Shown here: in pieces, positions 37,001 to 39,832 of the stretch
Position numbering within the stretch: position 1 is the stretch's first letter
Layout: each line of letters begins with the position of its first letter
Assembly: GCA_017553325.1 (NCBI GenBank)
Contig: JAFZMH010000009.1
Span: 62,001 to 126,000, forward strand
Direction: 5' to 3'
Length of the DNA: 64,000 nucleotides
Origin: Clostridia bacterium
GTDB lineage: Bacteria > Bacillota > Clostridia > Christensenellales > CAG-917
Translations under genes and position numbers: made by a program
The notes under the pieces: generated by a model
Seen by the model: only the letters and a program-made list of their open reading frames with translations
Databases searched by the model: none
Told to the model about the DNA's origin: nothing

Positions 37001-38619
37001 CTACAATCAAGGTCCCGATCTATATCAACAGCGGTAAGGCGAAGGTCGCGCCGAACGGCGATGCGGTTTACAGCTTCACCGATACGGTAAACGCAACAAC
37101 CGGCAAGTTCTACGATACCACGAACAACTTGTTCAAGGTCAACCCGTATGATACGACGGTGGGCGGCGACTTCTTCGCAAGAGTGGCAACCTACAACGGT
37201 CAGAGATACAAACGCGTCACTAAGGACGACGGAACCGTTTCGTATGAGAAGGATGCGAAGGGCGCCTACAAGAAGGTCGGCGACGACAAGTATGAAGCGC
37301 TCACCTACAGCGAACTCGGCAACTACACGTACTTCCCGAGCACAGTCAAGTTGACTCTGGCGGACGGCAGTCAAAAGGTTGTCAACGTACAATGGGATTT
37401 CAGCGCGATATCCATCACTTATGCGGGCGGCGAATTTACGGCGTACGCACTCATCAACGGCGACGGCAACGGTAGGGGCGAATATGATTACTGGAGACTA
37501 GGCACAGAGGATAAAGAAACCGATTCCATCAACGCAATCGGCGTCCAAAAACTCAAAGTCACGTTCACGGTTATCGACGGCTCGGTACAATCGATTGCAA
37601 CAGAAAGCGACAATTATCTCAAAGCCAACAGCACGGGTTATATCAACGGCACGTCGTTCATCGATCCGTATGATTACAGCAATCCGACTGTGCCGACATC
37701 GCTCACGGTCAACATCAAGAATCCAAGCGGCAACGGCACGACCACCAAGGTCTACACGACCGGTACTCCGACGACAGGTCAAGGCAAGCTCACTTGGAGC
37801 TTCTCAACCTTCCGTCCGAACTATAAGGGTGGTTTGACGTACGTGACGGCACTCTTGAAGGGTGAAGACGGAACGACGCAAAAGTACGAGATTCCGTACA
37901 AGGTATACAGAATGACGGCAGCGTCCTTGATGTCGAACTATTCGGGCACACTACGCAAGTCCAACCACTTGAGCGGTAGCGTCGGCAGCTTGAGTTATAC
38001 TATCGACCCGTACAACGGCTACTCGCTGGCATTGCCGACAGGTTATAAGGTCACGTTTACCCGTGAAGAACCGGTGATAACGGACGGCAAGTTCACAGGC
38101 GACTTTGAAAACTCGAGCAGCCTGCCGCATACGTTCAACTACGTCATAGTGACGACTCCGACGGCGCTTGATTACTACCTTGACGACACGCAATGGAAGT
38201 CTCACGGCAGTGGCAAGACGGCGACGATCCAACTCTCCAACCAAGAAGTCATCGACGTCACGCTCAACGTCACGACCACGACTGCAATCTCGTCGTTCAC
38301 GACGCCGTCAGGAAACTCTTCGGGACTTGCGAAGACAACCACAATAAATGGCGGTTCGACAAAGGTCCCGGTCGTATGGTACGGTACCGCGAAGATAGGC
38401 ACGATGGAGGAACACACGGTTGTCTTCTCGGGCTATGACGATCCTGATGATAACACCGACAACCTTATCGCCGTGACCAAGTATAAAGGCAGAACGGTCA
38501 CCTACAAGTTGACTCCGTACATCGGCGCAATAGTCGATAAGAACGGCAACATAGTGGTGAGCGAAGACGGCGAACCCGTTGCGGCAAAGAAAGGTAGCCA
38601 GATTCAATTCACGGCATAA
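10054..38619 (+). CDS. Giant modular secreted lipoprotein, 9,521 residues
   Basis: The true start is the ATG at 10054, after GGAGGAG; the frame is open 25 codons further upstream but without a ribosome binding site. The signal peptide is MKKQ followed by a hydrophobic run and lipobox LVAC, giving lipid-modified Cys25. No other membrane segment and no LPXTG or S-layer motif was seen, so the N-terminal lipid is the only anchor. Layout: residues ~150-6860 hold about fifteen beta-rich modules, each with a G-[IL]-Y-x-x-x(n)-L-Y-[IV]-D signature, mostly followed by an acidic DAL-type linker and an amphipathic stretch. Aromatic repeat blocks are inserted at several sites, and a charged coiled-coil lies at ~4063-4140. 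Residues ~7265-9521 are Ig-like repeats. It is acidic, rich in Asp, Asn, Gly and Tyr, and poor in Cys. Mass is about 1 MDa by residue count. Codon use matches its neighbours and no frameshift is seen over 28.6 kb. Function unknown; a long surface fibre or lipid/glycan-binding scaffold is inference. Confidence 0.93.
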   Translation: MKKQKISLVLLLVLVVCMIAMLVACNPTSRKSGGSGSTIIDVPITPTTPGETTENERYLGSREAWNILKLAALNATAQGKDANYLNFDTAINFGFAKDTYDSQYQLRIAGSVYSEYDVTQVAGGKDPSSILFELRRTTRNVLPNGDVEYIAEDEPVMSLYYVDEEIIVDISGLKKGAHVVKTSDIDLAALVNKLDGIVDRIGISDLLWDKILGMNLGSLLKQFLNMDLVNVTLEDIIVNFLFGANKSRIVDYGEGHTQLQIPCDLSLIASVLPIVQSLIPEDIFSLIDRVLGIDLQKISALSGMALYLQADIYDDILAGMDADIDVNLNAYGKEEVIKKYGLFQNDIGINIGYKKFAFTGASEVDIKEIVNEKYEEQLNNIEQYSLLTFEGKMTVNVNAIDKTVTINNIVGSFGTLVSNLLEQYLSADLLESLAPLFAKNVEFHKGTFTFGLNLQGSINTRNNAETRIAFELVSENNATALGIYYIGARNALYIDASHLLTGVPDGNGGNTGAKLKITQLNGQPLDLIQIVDGLFDKVGDIIVNAIDNIDLFKKEDKETLQAVKAVYDDAVENNTILIPHNGYTSADDEQSVDTMTLINMILDCIDINMDGNIFNITEINVQITQAVIGAILGLVFTGDNAGINIPVTNIDLNYANQGVGRPKTLNLNIGLGLDAKEPPVSLDVNGSLQLGQLTDPVGFKAKISDVSSHDASYLTILEDGTLDISKFNVSLSTGIAIDLSTIQGNLGEVNLDLGKLGLADDLLEGMTAQILLALGTIQGGLNINIDASIDLAMGLSLDTLLNSQIRITITKQTDGSEVLSICLADGYIYLDLSVLFIGVEKVKVKVEDIMNLFKKDEAAETATDALASDDEDGGLLGNITLDSIIGLVGLIIGDVKVTDGFIEIAIASGIIDNILKMIGIEGIQIKFETDEEDGSVKTTGGIRLAVPDSLSLDDLQVEVWLAVGKNLDLTVALDKFRAGIAERDLSPENKREYTDIFEVPCVSVDLRLGFDFYGDEGETNFELGTNAEDVVVVPFTFNDPMKFEYKLRVAADLDLTPVIDYIFGAPAINTKDNASELVIELTGSKFDEKEKVLLGLYYTGGTLYIDGENFGITKVSTDIDLYELILNLLMNDVNVKVNDVGSTTSADALACDDGDENDEQALREKIAFTIMTLITSDRAKVEVTKGITEAIFKIFGVDTNNAIAYLSYVWANYEENGYSGSQSQFPHGDEMFSFTGAIYNENNQYIGAATIYASHETSIKVVNGLKGIKLSREVYDLNGNLVTVEEDILDEEGNKVGVQDVAKDFTLTEYVHASAIHGGFDEVKLFNESKDIVLPSIFLELKGTISIGASAGNEEWSIGEWIANFLCDTDFAVLETDDGLYTELYKSIGNDNYKPLTAAEKTNYTGVRYVKEYAEGGTIAFNVVEDRSNVNANSEVYVMVGGKYRKVDPTKVLETEPLYAQDALTSFVSDLLLQYNIPSDVGRDLGFRIAVKVRLNPEVPINLTANIKYTEIEEVDASYTEVYKLVKNEYKGLSESERSDPSVKKYVKEYLPDGIPLKAISSRAELEGVEKVYVKVGENYIKVDPSKVEDGTTLYIAKSLLDLEYILSHTDLAIELYNQDIVAVDAMKTQKEKNAATIFAIRLVAEQNSKGVYTGTSSLYLDFKDDFHMAMSNLNLASLLGTVMSLLSKDEKSDDALTPGENETPENSSEGHEGVTSALLDGIDLNSILEDPSGLVDTFKGIIGGVIDTINADQEGFKINLAGGLVLMLVNMLTGKKITADKFLQLNPEASYLEFYWEYAAKLSLGIDPLKLAVGLSQIKIELGGSASVLPSDFNKANYMSATQLDELSLQMSLDLNATLKGQDEQIRLEKYLDVLVADLGLKLGIDFPTVDMDYKFSLTLGANLTLNDPNRTEIEIEILNMAENAVRGEIVMGIYIVGPELYVDMGKLADQAIRVTNTDLADRICAFISKLLGRINEEDLLTSSDAYTASDDVSADEALGIMLTLANGKLGVLIAENIIIGLISALAGNNEVVNGKSLTEIIQEFGLDLVLDVDISLDPVAFNLSLDSSLIALEIALSNLGLATGTDSVTSQDISDTLHAAIARKDYVKIGEGEIVDPEDKFDADGTPNPDGIYKEVDHFVQQPDSHVLSIGLALVIDYSACATFVLVDDATLANYSLDERYAKNAYDGKFVKDPKGHYVRDGFTYDQLLDTVFHLAQLADIMSFALPVVSFGGDNFVTTETDGSLTVGALLEHLGLSVFFDSAINDGLLIELGLKIDLEKLGLFDEETGDLKEVNTIVITGENILRALEAKIEIDFDYENQRNNTKIGLYLVDGEIYLDLSGIGSEKVKIGIDPILDLLTEALKFDIRDFEFSVGGVIDTVKGKIQDALASADGDEETSSGSDNILGFLDGFTNASGIVAIVNAAISRISLEAEKWAKNPDLYKIKDIGIFLSANIVNDLLSLITSDEIFFDQSVLDDEQSGIFLTFDDDSFANVADDMWSLRLLFALANKEDVNADANAEDKTYKIDLKFGVNFDVKLESIQTTESLVPNDDRLNFISLDEYLGNLLNVFNKVLDCTYDEVTSTQKDKLYYTFTEDPSGDHVFQNGTYRKILSKEETDKTHFRRGFAVVVAGKGRAVTFVQDNDGNYVYNEEKDIYVPVYAGVGANNRYRAIISQDVLPESVKLYARNDIEDYVDQNISFSVAGLVYFNSNGADTFNLGGLFESLFGEMLIELQTLQAFDNGIGFKLSANVDLGAINFAGLVDGSGEHGSILDSDFDKIELALELIETNERNDFVKIQKRDGTEVDKVLGGIYLHNGSLYLDATGLVDVVENYSKVDNFMTVLSAIIDKGKGLIGSISNLFGNKEETQDALAAAEGGDNEVARDAILALIYGDKALQVQLTRSILALLISSILPDLGSIEEVFDMFEISLNIQHGEEQFLKVSDIEKDVLDYADKTKHYEFKVGDDKYYVSDSYDIYHQDGEGNYVLALYDGEKTNYVYFKNDYRQVLRRLTTVELFDTELYADERYTYFAEENYETVDNENGKYAAVDFDGDGKSDKYLPISIYKLYHKDPLSGELVANEDNKFDTSVGAINYIVYNGVEKKVSNMRTRRVGFTKSYGKDYTLDKTGTYKKVGEEYFALTEEEYDEGNPAYITPTQRYLKEGDYYRAIRYYTRLDEFFVGLDISVGSMSMGFKVGGLSFGFGAGQTLLPSYIRDSKAHTYIDNNNTPLNPSDDVEYLYDPNDAKAVELTEDLSTNPFYDTIIRVAFSIEIDFSITESTFDFGKILHNILGNIDGIVFEAPSTAKHYSSAHFRLDFSLMLDMYDITNSELTAELYSLTETGYESKWLGIYYLNNALYIDAEEFFNIPKISIGGFNIVDLLGEILGMDSDGIFIHWDDYAETSADALAAADDDKSIDFTNEELAVAFLISRNNLAIGIGDKMFDYIIDLISDLTDVDLAKFIYTAIDGNLSVNLNTGNGINLEAIAGMKIAGDRYNEVGLASAVQDQVAKAITKNAREYFVFKSAASDARALANTQAGYYVPSDSGQYFRVVTPTETDVENLYVKYRLRYNTEASRLEMTLVRDNGEADEDSEGVKWLELSADDVIYELVTGDTSNKSTVADGGKYDIDLKLLLAIKDLDVQFINSRNYALNEEDFDEYMSLNDLDRISLTEKIEISPSLKVGEDIDLSELIEYFIPSISSDEIKALISAKADDGGDINREFWLEVTVDIQLAALMNAVRTSVDYGTEGDLSIMTYVNMLIDKISGLFSGGLSVNGIIDIIQNIASYIGISIRITTLNGAEKAAGQEPHNVFGIYLVGGTYELMVADEYDENHDDYIAPEFRYSHYYENKQGSYYYNAQSGTYIYDKTKTGVTRYSYDSSYCYANPLGEYKRINGGVYIDLSYFNLPSIEINSKSMRKFISNLPSLLKQFGVELGSKNSEETDALTPDEGSGEQGESNESGSNESGSNEQSNQGALSGARDRIKLPLIDDTVSGYLKTFLYGIRMTSSYIAVMLDPNYINNLLSLIGGEDFTLQFDADDFTSRPELKVYADNHRYQYLSLQEVLADIVACKDKIDVVDGELDAIDAYINEIDDEATIAARTAEKADEKAAKQAEKDELVEDRQEAIDVAEKLLNSTRYRFTVEQVAGTENGMYFVDDDGAALLKIDMTVSQRKTYDKAVTDGHYVEMSNEEALAYLGQKYRKTSTGFVPDNVEGTYKLEYKHYYDISVINTYIKVGEDKYVLYKDASTSQLRSTDADAKLAEYGVTFPQLYVYVDLTDDGEDNPKYETIFDYGFANLYCVKVLDNRNPLIGLQLYIWDYELALNIYMPEFDAREFVYVSAEEAEAHNVDAPDGAKYTSQIQELMTAVDRELDGTYQWRRDYYEGLAFSSIKYDANPRYYEYKNKYYPITGETLCTKSLSGDVYTPVGTMVDFIENIIAGNTYYVKVGNNYVKLQRSFVYRKTTYDLDGKRLMTAEEVEDPAYISDSAGSYKKNVIDANHVEYLALEDEAKGTYVGKRYTAVEDHRHGAYKFVGTDYVLITDGYDGMRYSIQESHAGTHKKVGAGYVKLTDEEKGTFEGERYTPYYVRDVQDSLVQQPDQAYVDTDDLFYISMKLSGRIAFEGGKKFVDYDTYKELFTTAGHSLDAGEVPMETLKYIAYKYFHGSYEQVTEEDEIISLRKAGALYVWLNSALDSEHSGVNEQLSEVLRGILGDMQGYFQVKEKTKMEIFFEIKLNMSFEINFTPSFNVIVRDLDLAVDAWGRQEDLKTNPIDYTEDEYEYLTEEERKTYDGELYYGSLTHVLGIYYTNDHDTGNAGLYIDLSWLLGAGGKMYIDLSEYTIEDLLGGLVGGLLNKASSDALTSGDAADENINYAALYLSIFTNAFALKLTTNFLKVVLGEALPDAGNILDMLPNVQIYLKQALNPYDLTLGLRLYNEAGDTPILDVLLQIYGLNGDALSSSIAFGREEDFRAHEDPNDPNYIFYYANFYNDQENGGYAKIGTGKGYVKVSEIEGTFEESSLGRYKLAAGKYVPMTDKEAGSYKDLRYKVELDNEHGTYKQEGLNYVLIEGVYGGDKFTITESSQGTLKLVEDHYEELAYNAQTGAERGTYSGKRYLTHTPHERLSQSEGVFTEVTSKARYAFGSPHVLTYDNLLYEDEMAQTSIFGDKTYRDVVNTRAFREYTGPLYVRNTNENKIEYVTKLDLAGFTGVNELQYVLAGKFVDLGGEVYGGDKYVMEGRTFTHDDENGTHKLVKSINSINATQYAGLNAIITADYEVYVPVDGTFDNLGNFTFGGGDGHTDMNEADAIAPETKVYKYVRNFTDYTQIGAMNLNDLIGEITDGTFEITSLLKSFEAFETLELNVNMDLGLRLKDIINWSKILGDFVDDRNIAETVYFLASSLQTDNTSFESTIGLDFSLHVYLNVQNLIGALTSPYGFNIVDALKGTIVYLELVYDTNFHGKDKAKARLWIEVTDDYYNNEGELVEGGKINGYIDMKEIGEIVGLGDYFSYGLVKDVDINNLLSKASGLLGGLTSASGDAYVSADDDDALKSTGILPENIWTIVNAIIGRLLVAEDFVTIGLDENLMNGVIRLLLGEGNEDLVKLVEKLPHLRTTDNRDTSGITINFYGSAPTIDLNFGWVVGKEYNLTLDAYNDKFAYILRSETEAPDGYIAGGGQYWNKSYVVDDVDGIYWYDSDKDKYVLREEFLPSDAYIGTIGTSTHYYNSTYTADGSGKYWLNAANKLALGNNELMYVNEELCEGADVNVDKVVVSTEQYALMAFAYPDWAGETYKYVLANDKFTEAPSGKYLKLGDFNLGASIYGINATANKPFSYGTAEETMMKDELGNDISDQFVTFANAHFGLDVSIGVSIYGSGTHGDANIIDLSELLDLVLGLLAPNSAISGSTLRLNIVNQLGYADRDFVSLNIKAFIDNNNFNITDPTKPMFNIQAAIELILNRAEVNGGSQVLVGIYLDQDAAYVDLSKVLGSTAKISITNLGVNKIVAELLSGLVTANDSDALASGEEDIAIIESNMMDIPYVLLRVNPQILMLQINADVVNVVYKKIMALRGREQKNLIPDIGDLMLKGTTLGEYVLRSSVSEPVDYSGDYWDRHYDVNDVSGKYWYDTTHQAYVLRTEVAPSASYISGIGSTTHYYDFSGTYDKNNVGVGGKYWRNDGTVTMLDLRFSDGFYASLSIPKLKVTKSNPGIVDLMAKSQGLALGNAGDYYAYVGTGYISTQVLPAPANVDKFIYSEGEFVEVDDEETFWYSKTPFAMTTSPTKNVYSVAKNGAYVNVDGEYVAYNVNTHGTNVTRYSKTTVSNYKHNGTSSFYQLALTADASKGGLIGGADLEVAIETIGLELGLTMTMTSNNYSKSTNREKYDASIFGWLENTLGTLLSGVSAVGEYKTLSSRVDDYKGKYFIKKDGKYEEVDKENTYWRDPSDSTKYYPISSVAKTYAGKFYKLEEEEYIEIATTLYWFKTAEFNFTFTSIPIEVFITLKANINLPAILKYGISGVLFSDLALEVGMGDPINKTFMKLYYLGSSRLTEEPAGAEGHQLTQSKTGVYSDAIYIDLTGMGLGKIKFQGLAGILGAKTGGIVGEEATTAGEAMTVAEEETVAEALFLEIALENNRTSVTFDKSLLDFALGLLKLNLPFDLPPIQSATMSLISDGGDLNEVNLNILLDSVGTAANIKIKPLTLGFGDDFLDMNALIGEVQAGYAGVTYSKTAGLFNLIQNALDSIHPGLYIAIDKRINSYYNGAENDGLFDIDNVSTVETTNEATSMSLKLNKSSAAVKEGETHYVLNGQLAAHHPSAETVDISANLFIGSGNLYIGDFNFVSGALGVLLNIATALVSALRPISLEGGKAEDTSFVDELLKWNDDAGTEHKSIVRSVDGDNSGWNYPEYTEAPKVDKSKVKVTLYGLRTQTDVYQYNGTGEGEKKKPDDYSGSMYTYNEATDTFTSGSGPYWLESTTFEYAYPLELTNLIKSVDVNLFNNTDYYPYYDNMTLPDNANRFVSLHIVLNKKAFNELLLFVYTMILNLFKKDIDASTSSYKYFTTGGDSPVNKSCSDVLNDFNEYYIAWSNEKSDDNFDDMVEFMESYTRGLPFTLEHYLVYNLILPAVDLQGMYGTVGTMAGSVLTNVSCLLNTLLPLPFASGKADPSINLYIDLDPVPSDYKCDGKTMLPGVQAIEIMINCKKNGAGTGMTYNSNATNGTTNAIGSSYDTWFLRINPLSTKDAGVTSGLLGFDESKSAEAIDGSDVPEEIYITDPATRKGNAGGQAFELTDKFIYNSSMFPKRANVTFAESGNPVSYRPVEGDVEKFASRGTYITWDASSVDLKAPSYESGETEYLAGYLYGYALNTVVYAIPVYVTSNKMVTSIKAVDTSKYPTTLSGKDIQIDIRTLDKNGNASATFAAELPNLIMVSDKNGDRVFATVSSLGPVLLGNGVQAKVNSGANITAGNFTNAGGETVYTAALVRNTDGSYYQYEKDGEKYYVLDNNLLPSKQSSLYPVGTFSWDEKDFVYYWRGGSEDEVVASIDVDYTYKWGLASECSGTLNIPVKNYKILMTSKFYYVENTKEISVQKFDNLNSFALTTNDLAAYITKFDHVKVSTESGTITTNVKWDLGNLEDALKEVGKDDEGNYNLYKGIDVTVTAYVGGDLFKTFSIKSTNATTGLATTYGFADEGSTDAKYAKAGYTAQPISVKIHVSPNIYNSLETALVLDQYESIELTGNSFVVNKLKFNVENRKVESQNVNASNVSITAPFIYDDGSYKDAYEAEAISREGDITYNGYSGKKLYAKLTIGTANSGKQSVYEPITINALTPKVYELAVSVENVFNPKWYSDINKLNIDFKGSGTHEMTPVWSGIKYYSDSRLKNEIENIYGGGDIYATVPAKVIDGNDNVVACVIKDGEYVPQTITLKLSVPQLSIGDTVYFYNGAGTDIYSSRNGDPAVTTLGNLYNIAKYNGTVYAQTHIKDGIAYGIDPINYALHPGDYFKIGEWGDAVNGTAVKVTVEGGGEYIAYLRKVTINTNTMEVKGLIGNKWVDIPVRMPNYTPTIVLGNNGVSTVRVKTGIGEISATAMVFQFDAHYEWKLPSTVLMGTESGPAGGVVQDIYWLDDSAPTKDELVSDGDDQYIVRYYRFHDGVEFSEEYPAKIYIVNMELQEGDEVTINYEGGVKPDYTPFAEFVFPTTATITPAEGAASPSVTVTWSAGLPTDEEISQGSFKRYAYVGVDITTLEVTFNVSKKFEFRPEEGFVTETVDEVKVVSFELGDEASAYNGLPRNGKIVIGENEGATEVDVEYYWNLEYSLDEGYNGEAELIVKNEHFAVSVPVQLHIVASTSAVSFKTLGEDYVRLATNEDYDGNKYLRKDYKIVEGVLIELTGDDIGTYLGKRYTKLSEVEYELSADGNYKKEGNNYVLMTEAEIGYIGNRAVKYVLNEQGNYKKVEKNLLVIDPYGIEGTLFASGAKATVLTANGNEVEVTGYYTLPKDFYSGASKYFGKTLTLEVSLVRNGGKDDTVTEKLSVDVYVLDRTVKYVKDTEYRALSIDPFYVNNIDGLTKELTIATFKDKVGVVALDGQGNKVYATTTEFAVTIDWSGVAKLISEYKSDFTFVTNATTTYVDEAGETINVVQKVAVPITILNRIIVDADFDPEDEVDENGDKVYEFLYTDDSKTATITDTYRSLNDGEGNYFQIVFARTGGSFPRQFIFENQFAYKGVASLPQRTKFTFEDGVSNYYRLTYENVPDPDPIKLSAGSTTRRNVKVNIWSGNPNVDPTGDGTDGRFKIMTIGVELVVRPVATTINNTDIAYIDLSAGDYANNFDAYPTGASRANSVYGAELPSSVTYYVGGMFLKRATWTTQGEPGDTVNVEWTRLHSIYRVYEDALGNEVTYDYSDVTRTYSKHTEAGQGDYIYIYVTTHTLNAKWDVSGLSYTYTGGVSYAKATLESEARYVLIEEGEVVAESDRYNENGTQNNNGLYRKQVIGSTIKVPIYINSGKAKVAPNGDAVYSFTDTVNATTGKFYDTTNNLFKVNPYDTTVGGDFFARVATYNGQRYKRVTKDDGTVSYEKDAKGAYKKVGDDKYEALTYSELGNYTYFPSTVKLTLADGSQKVVNVQWDFSAISITYAGGEFTAYALINGDGNGRGEYDYWRLGTEDKETDSINAIGVQKLKVTFTVIDGSVQSIATESDNYLKANSTGYINGTSFIDPYDYSNPTVPTSLTVNIKNPSGNGTTTKVYTTGTPTTGQGKLTWSFSTFRPNYKGGLTYVTALLKGEDGTTQKYEIPYKVYRMTAASLMSNYSGTLRKSNHLSGSVGSLSYTIDPYNGYSLALPTGYKVTFTREEPVITDGKFTGDFENSSSLPHTFNYVIVTTPTALDYYLDDTQWKSHGSGKTATIQLSNQEVIDVTLNVTTTTAISSFTTPSGNSSGLAKTTTINGGSTKVPVVWYGTAKIGTMEEHTVVFSGYDDPDDNTDNLIAVTKYKGRTVTYKLTPYIGAIVDKNGNIVVSEDGEPVAAKKGSQIQFTA
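14188..14842 (+). repeat. Duplicated aromatic insert (first pair) in the giant gene
   Basis: Two copies of an ~80-residue insert, 14188-14432 and 14602-14842. Shared order: LYKSIGNDNYK or VYKLVKNEYKG, then TAAEK or SESER, then a VKEY segment, then EVYVMVGGKYRKVDPTKV or KVYVKVGENYIKVDPSKV. They interrupt the module order. Confidence 0.75.
22240..22470 (+). other. Charged coiled-coil segment inside the giant protein
   Basis: About 75 residues (from DIVACKDKIDVVDGELDAI through EKLLNSTRY) rich in Ala, Glu, Lys and Asp with heptad-like spacing, including TAEKADEKAAKQAEKDEL. It is the only long helical, coiled-coil-like stretch in a protein that is otherwise mostly beta. Confidence 0.65.
23512..23815 (+). 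repeat. Aromatic tandem repeat block in the giant gene
   Basis: Three tandem units of about 30-37 residues of the form G-[ST]-Y-K-K-V-G-x-x-Y-V-x-L-T-x-x-E-x-G-T-x-x-G-x-R-Y. Examples are GAYKFVGTDYVLITDGYDG and GTHKKVGAGYVKLTDEEKG. The pattern recalls aromatic carbohydrate-binding repeats, but no family is claimed. Confidence 0.75.
25036..25410 (+). repeat. Aromatic tandem repeat block in the giant gene
   Basis: Four units of the same type as at 23512: GGYAKIGTGKGYVKVSE, GRYKLAAGKYVPMTDKEAG, GTYKQEGLNYVLIEGVYGG and GTLKLVEDHYEELAYN. Two units end in a G-x-R-Y or L-R-Y box. Confidence 0.75.
27028..28590 (+). repeat. Internal duplication of an ~85-residue YW-rich unit, spaced 1.3 kb apart
   Basis: Copies at 27028-27276 and 28324-28577. 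Shared landmarks in order: YVVDDVDGIYWYDS or YDVNDVSGKYWYDT, then YVLREEFLPSDAYIGTIG or YVLRTEVAPSASYISGIG, then STHYY or TTHYY, then GKYWLN or GKYWRN. Each copy sits between the module core and the next module, so the insert was copied with or between modules. Confidence 0.8.
31850..38619 (+). repeat. C-terminal Ig-like repeats of the giant protein
   Basis: About 2,250 residues made of repeats of ~100-180 residues. Each runs through a conserved [VT]-x-W-[DS] strand (TYITWDASSVDL, NVKWDLGNLED, NAKWDVSGLSYTYTGGV, NVQWDFSAISITYAGGE, KLTWSFSTFRPNYKGG), often a Y-x-G-G turn, and ends in [VI]-P-[IVY]-x-[VI] before the next unit (AIPVYVTS, VPVQLHIV, VPITILN, VPIYINSG, IPYKVYRM). This matches the general look of bacterial Ig-like surface domains. 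The protein ends KKGSQIQFTA with no wall-sorting signal. Confidence 0.75.
35090..35395 (+). repeat. Aromatic tandem repeat block within the Ig-like region
   Basis: Same repeat type as at 23512 and 25036, here inside the C-terminal part: GEDYVRLATNEDYDGNKYL, an incomplete unit ending GTYLGKRYTKL, GNYKKEGNNYVLMTEAEIG, and GNYKKVEKN. The same insert therefore invaded two different domain types. Confidence 0.7.
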
Positions 38620-38643
38620 GCCGAAACACACAAAACTCAATAG

Positions 38644-38673
38644 TTTCAAGGGCGTAGCAATACGCCCTTGAAA
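38644..38673. other. Inverted repeat after the giant gene
   Basis: Thirteen-pair perfect stem TTTCAAGGGCGTA / TACGCCCTTGAAA with loop GCAA. No T tract follows on either strand, so it is not a typical terminator. It may shield the 3' end of the 28.6-kb message or give partial termination before the next gene. Confidence 0.65.
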
Positions 38674-38704
38674 AAGAACATACCTTTTGGAGGAACAAAC
38701 AAAA

Positions 38705-39829
38705 ATGGGCTTTTTGAAAAAACAACTTTTAAAAGTCATATCTTGGGAAGATCAATCGAGAAACACTCTCGTTCAAAAGTTCGTCTATGACGACAGATAC
38801 GCCATCATGAAGGGCTCTCAGCTCATCGTGCGTCCGTCGCAAGCCGCGATATTCGTGTATCAAGGCTCCGTTTGTGACGTTTTTACGGAAGGCATTTGGA
38901 AACTCGAAGAAGGTTCAACCCCGATTCTCACCAAACTTGCCAACTGGAAATACGCATTCGAGAACCCGAAACAAACCGACGTGTACTTTGTCAATCTGCG
39001 CCAATTCACGCAGATGAAATGGGGCACGCCAAACCCGATCATGATGCGCGACAAGGACTTTGGAATGATAAGAATTTCCGGTCACGGCGAATATTCTTTC
39101 CACGTGATGAAGCCGGATCTCTTTATGAGAGAATGCTTCGGCACAATCCATTCTTTCAAGACGGAAGATATTCAAGAGCACTTGAAGAGCATCGTGCTTG
39201 CAGAACTCACCGACCTTATGGGCGAGTGCCAAATTCCTGCGCTCGACCTCGCCGCAAACTATCTCGAACTCGGCGATACTGCCCGCAACAAGGCGGCTGC
39301 AAGATTCAGAGCGCTCGGTCTTGACATAGACCAAATTCTCATTCGCAACCTCAAACTTCCCGAAGCCGTCGAACAGGCAATGGACAAGCGCACGACGCTC
39401 GGCGTGTACAGCGGCGCGATGAACGAATACGCTCAATACGAAGCGATTGGCGCAATGCGCGACGCGGCAAAGAACGGAAACGGCGCGGCAGGCACGTTTG
39501 CCTCTATGGGTATGGGACTCACCGCAGGCGCAACGATCGGCAGACAATTTGCAGGCGGTTTGAACGACGCTATGGCTCCGACCAAGAAGTGCCCGAAGTG
39601 CGGCGCGACAGTCAAAGAAGGAGCAAAATTCTGCCCCGAGTGCGGAGCGAAAATGGAAACTCCCGCACAAGACACAATCGCTTGCCCGAAGTGCGGACAA
39701 CAAGTGAACGCAAACGCAAAATTCTGTCCGCATTGCGGAGAAAAGTTGCAAGCAACTTGCCCCAAGTGCGGTACGTCTGTAAGCGGCGGAGTCAAGTTCT
39801 GCCCGAACTGCGGAGAAAAACTCAAATAA
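38705..39829 (+). CDS. SPFH-domain protein with three C-terminal zinc ribbons
   Basis: 374 residues from the ATG after TTGGAGGA; the TTG at 38687 belongs to the ribosome binding site. The N-terminal ~250 residues are an SPFH/YdjI-like 'virion core' domain (QAAIFVYQGSVCDVFTEGIW, QTDVYFVNLRQFTQMKWGT). A Gly/Ala-rich linker follows, then three C-x2-C...C-x2-C ribbons: CPKCGATVKEGAKFCPECG, CPKCGQQVNANAKFCPHCG and CPKCGTSVSGGVKFCPNCG. There is no membrane segment. Proteins of this kind often sit beside zinc-ribbon membrane proteins, as here. Exact role unknown; a membrane-associated or stress-related oligomer is the usual inference. Confidence 0.9.
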   Translation: MGFLKKQLLKVISWEDQSRNTLVQKFVYDDRYAIMKGSQLIVRPSQAAIFVYQGSVCDVFTEGIWKLEEGSTPILTKLANWKYAFENPKQTDVYFVNLRQFTQMKWGTPNPIMMRDKDFGMIRISGHGEYSFHVMKPDLFMRECFGTIHSFKTEDIQEHLKSIVLAELTDLMGECQIPALDLAANYLELGDTARNKAAARFRALGLDIDQILIRNLKLPEAVEQAMDKRTTLGVYSGAMNEYAQYEAIGAMRDAAKNGNGAAGTFASMGMGLTAGATIGRQFAGGLNDAMAPTKKCPKCGATVKEGAKFCPECGAKMETPAQDTIACPKCGQQVNANAKFCPHCGEKLQATCPKCGTSVSGGVKFCPNCGEKLK

Positions 39830-39832
39830 GTT

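Noticed and set aside
38644-38673. Terminator of the giant gene
   Set aside because: The stem is perfect but no T tract follows on either strand, so it is listed only as an inverted repeat.
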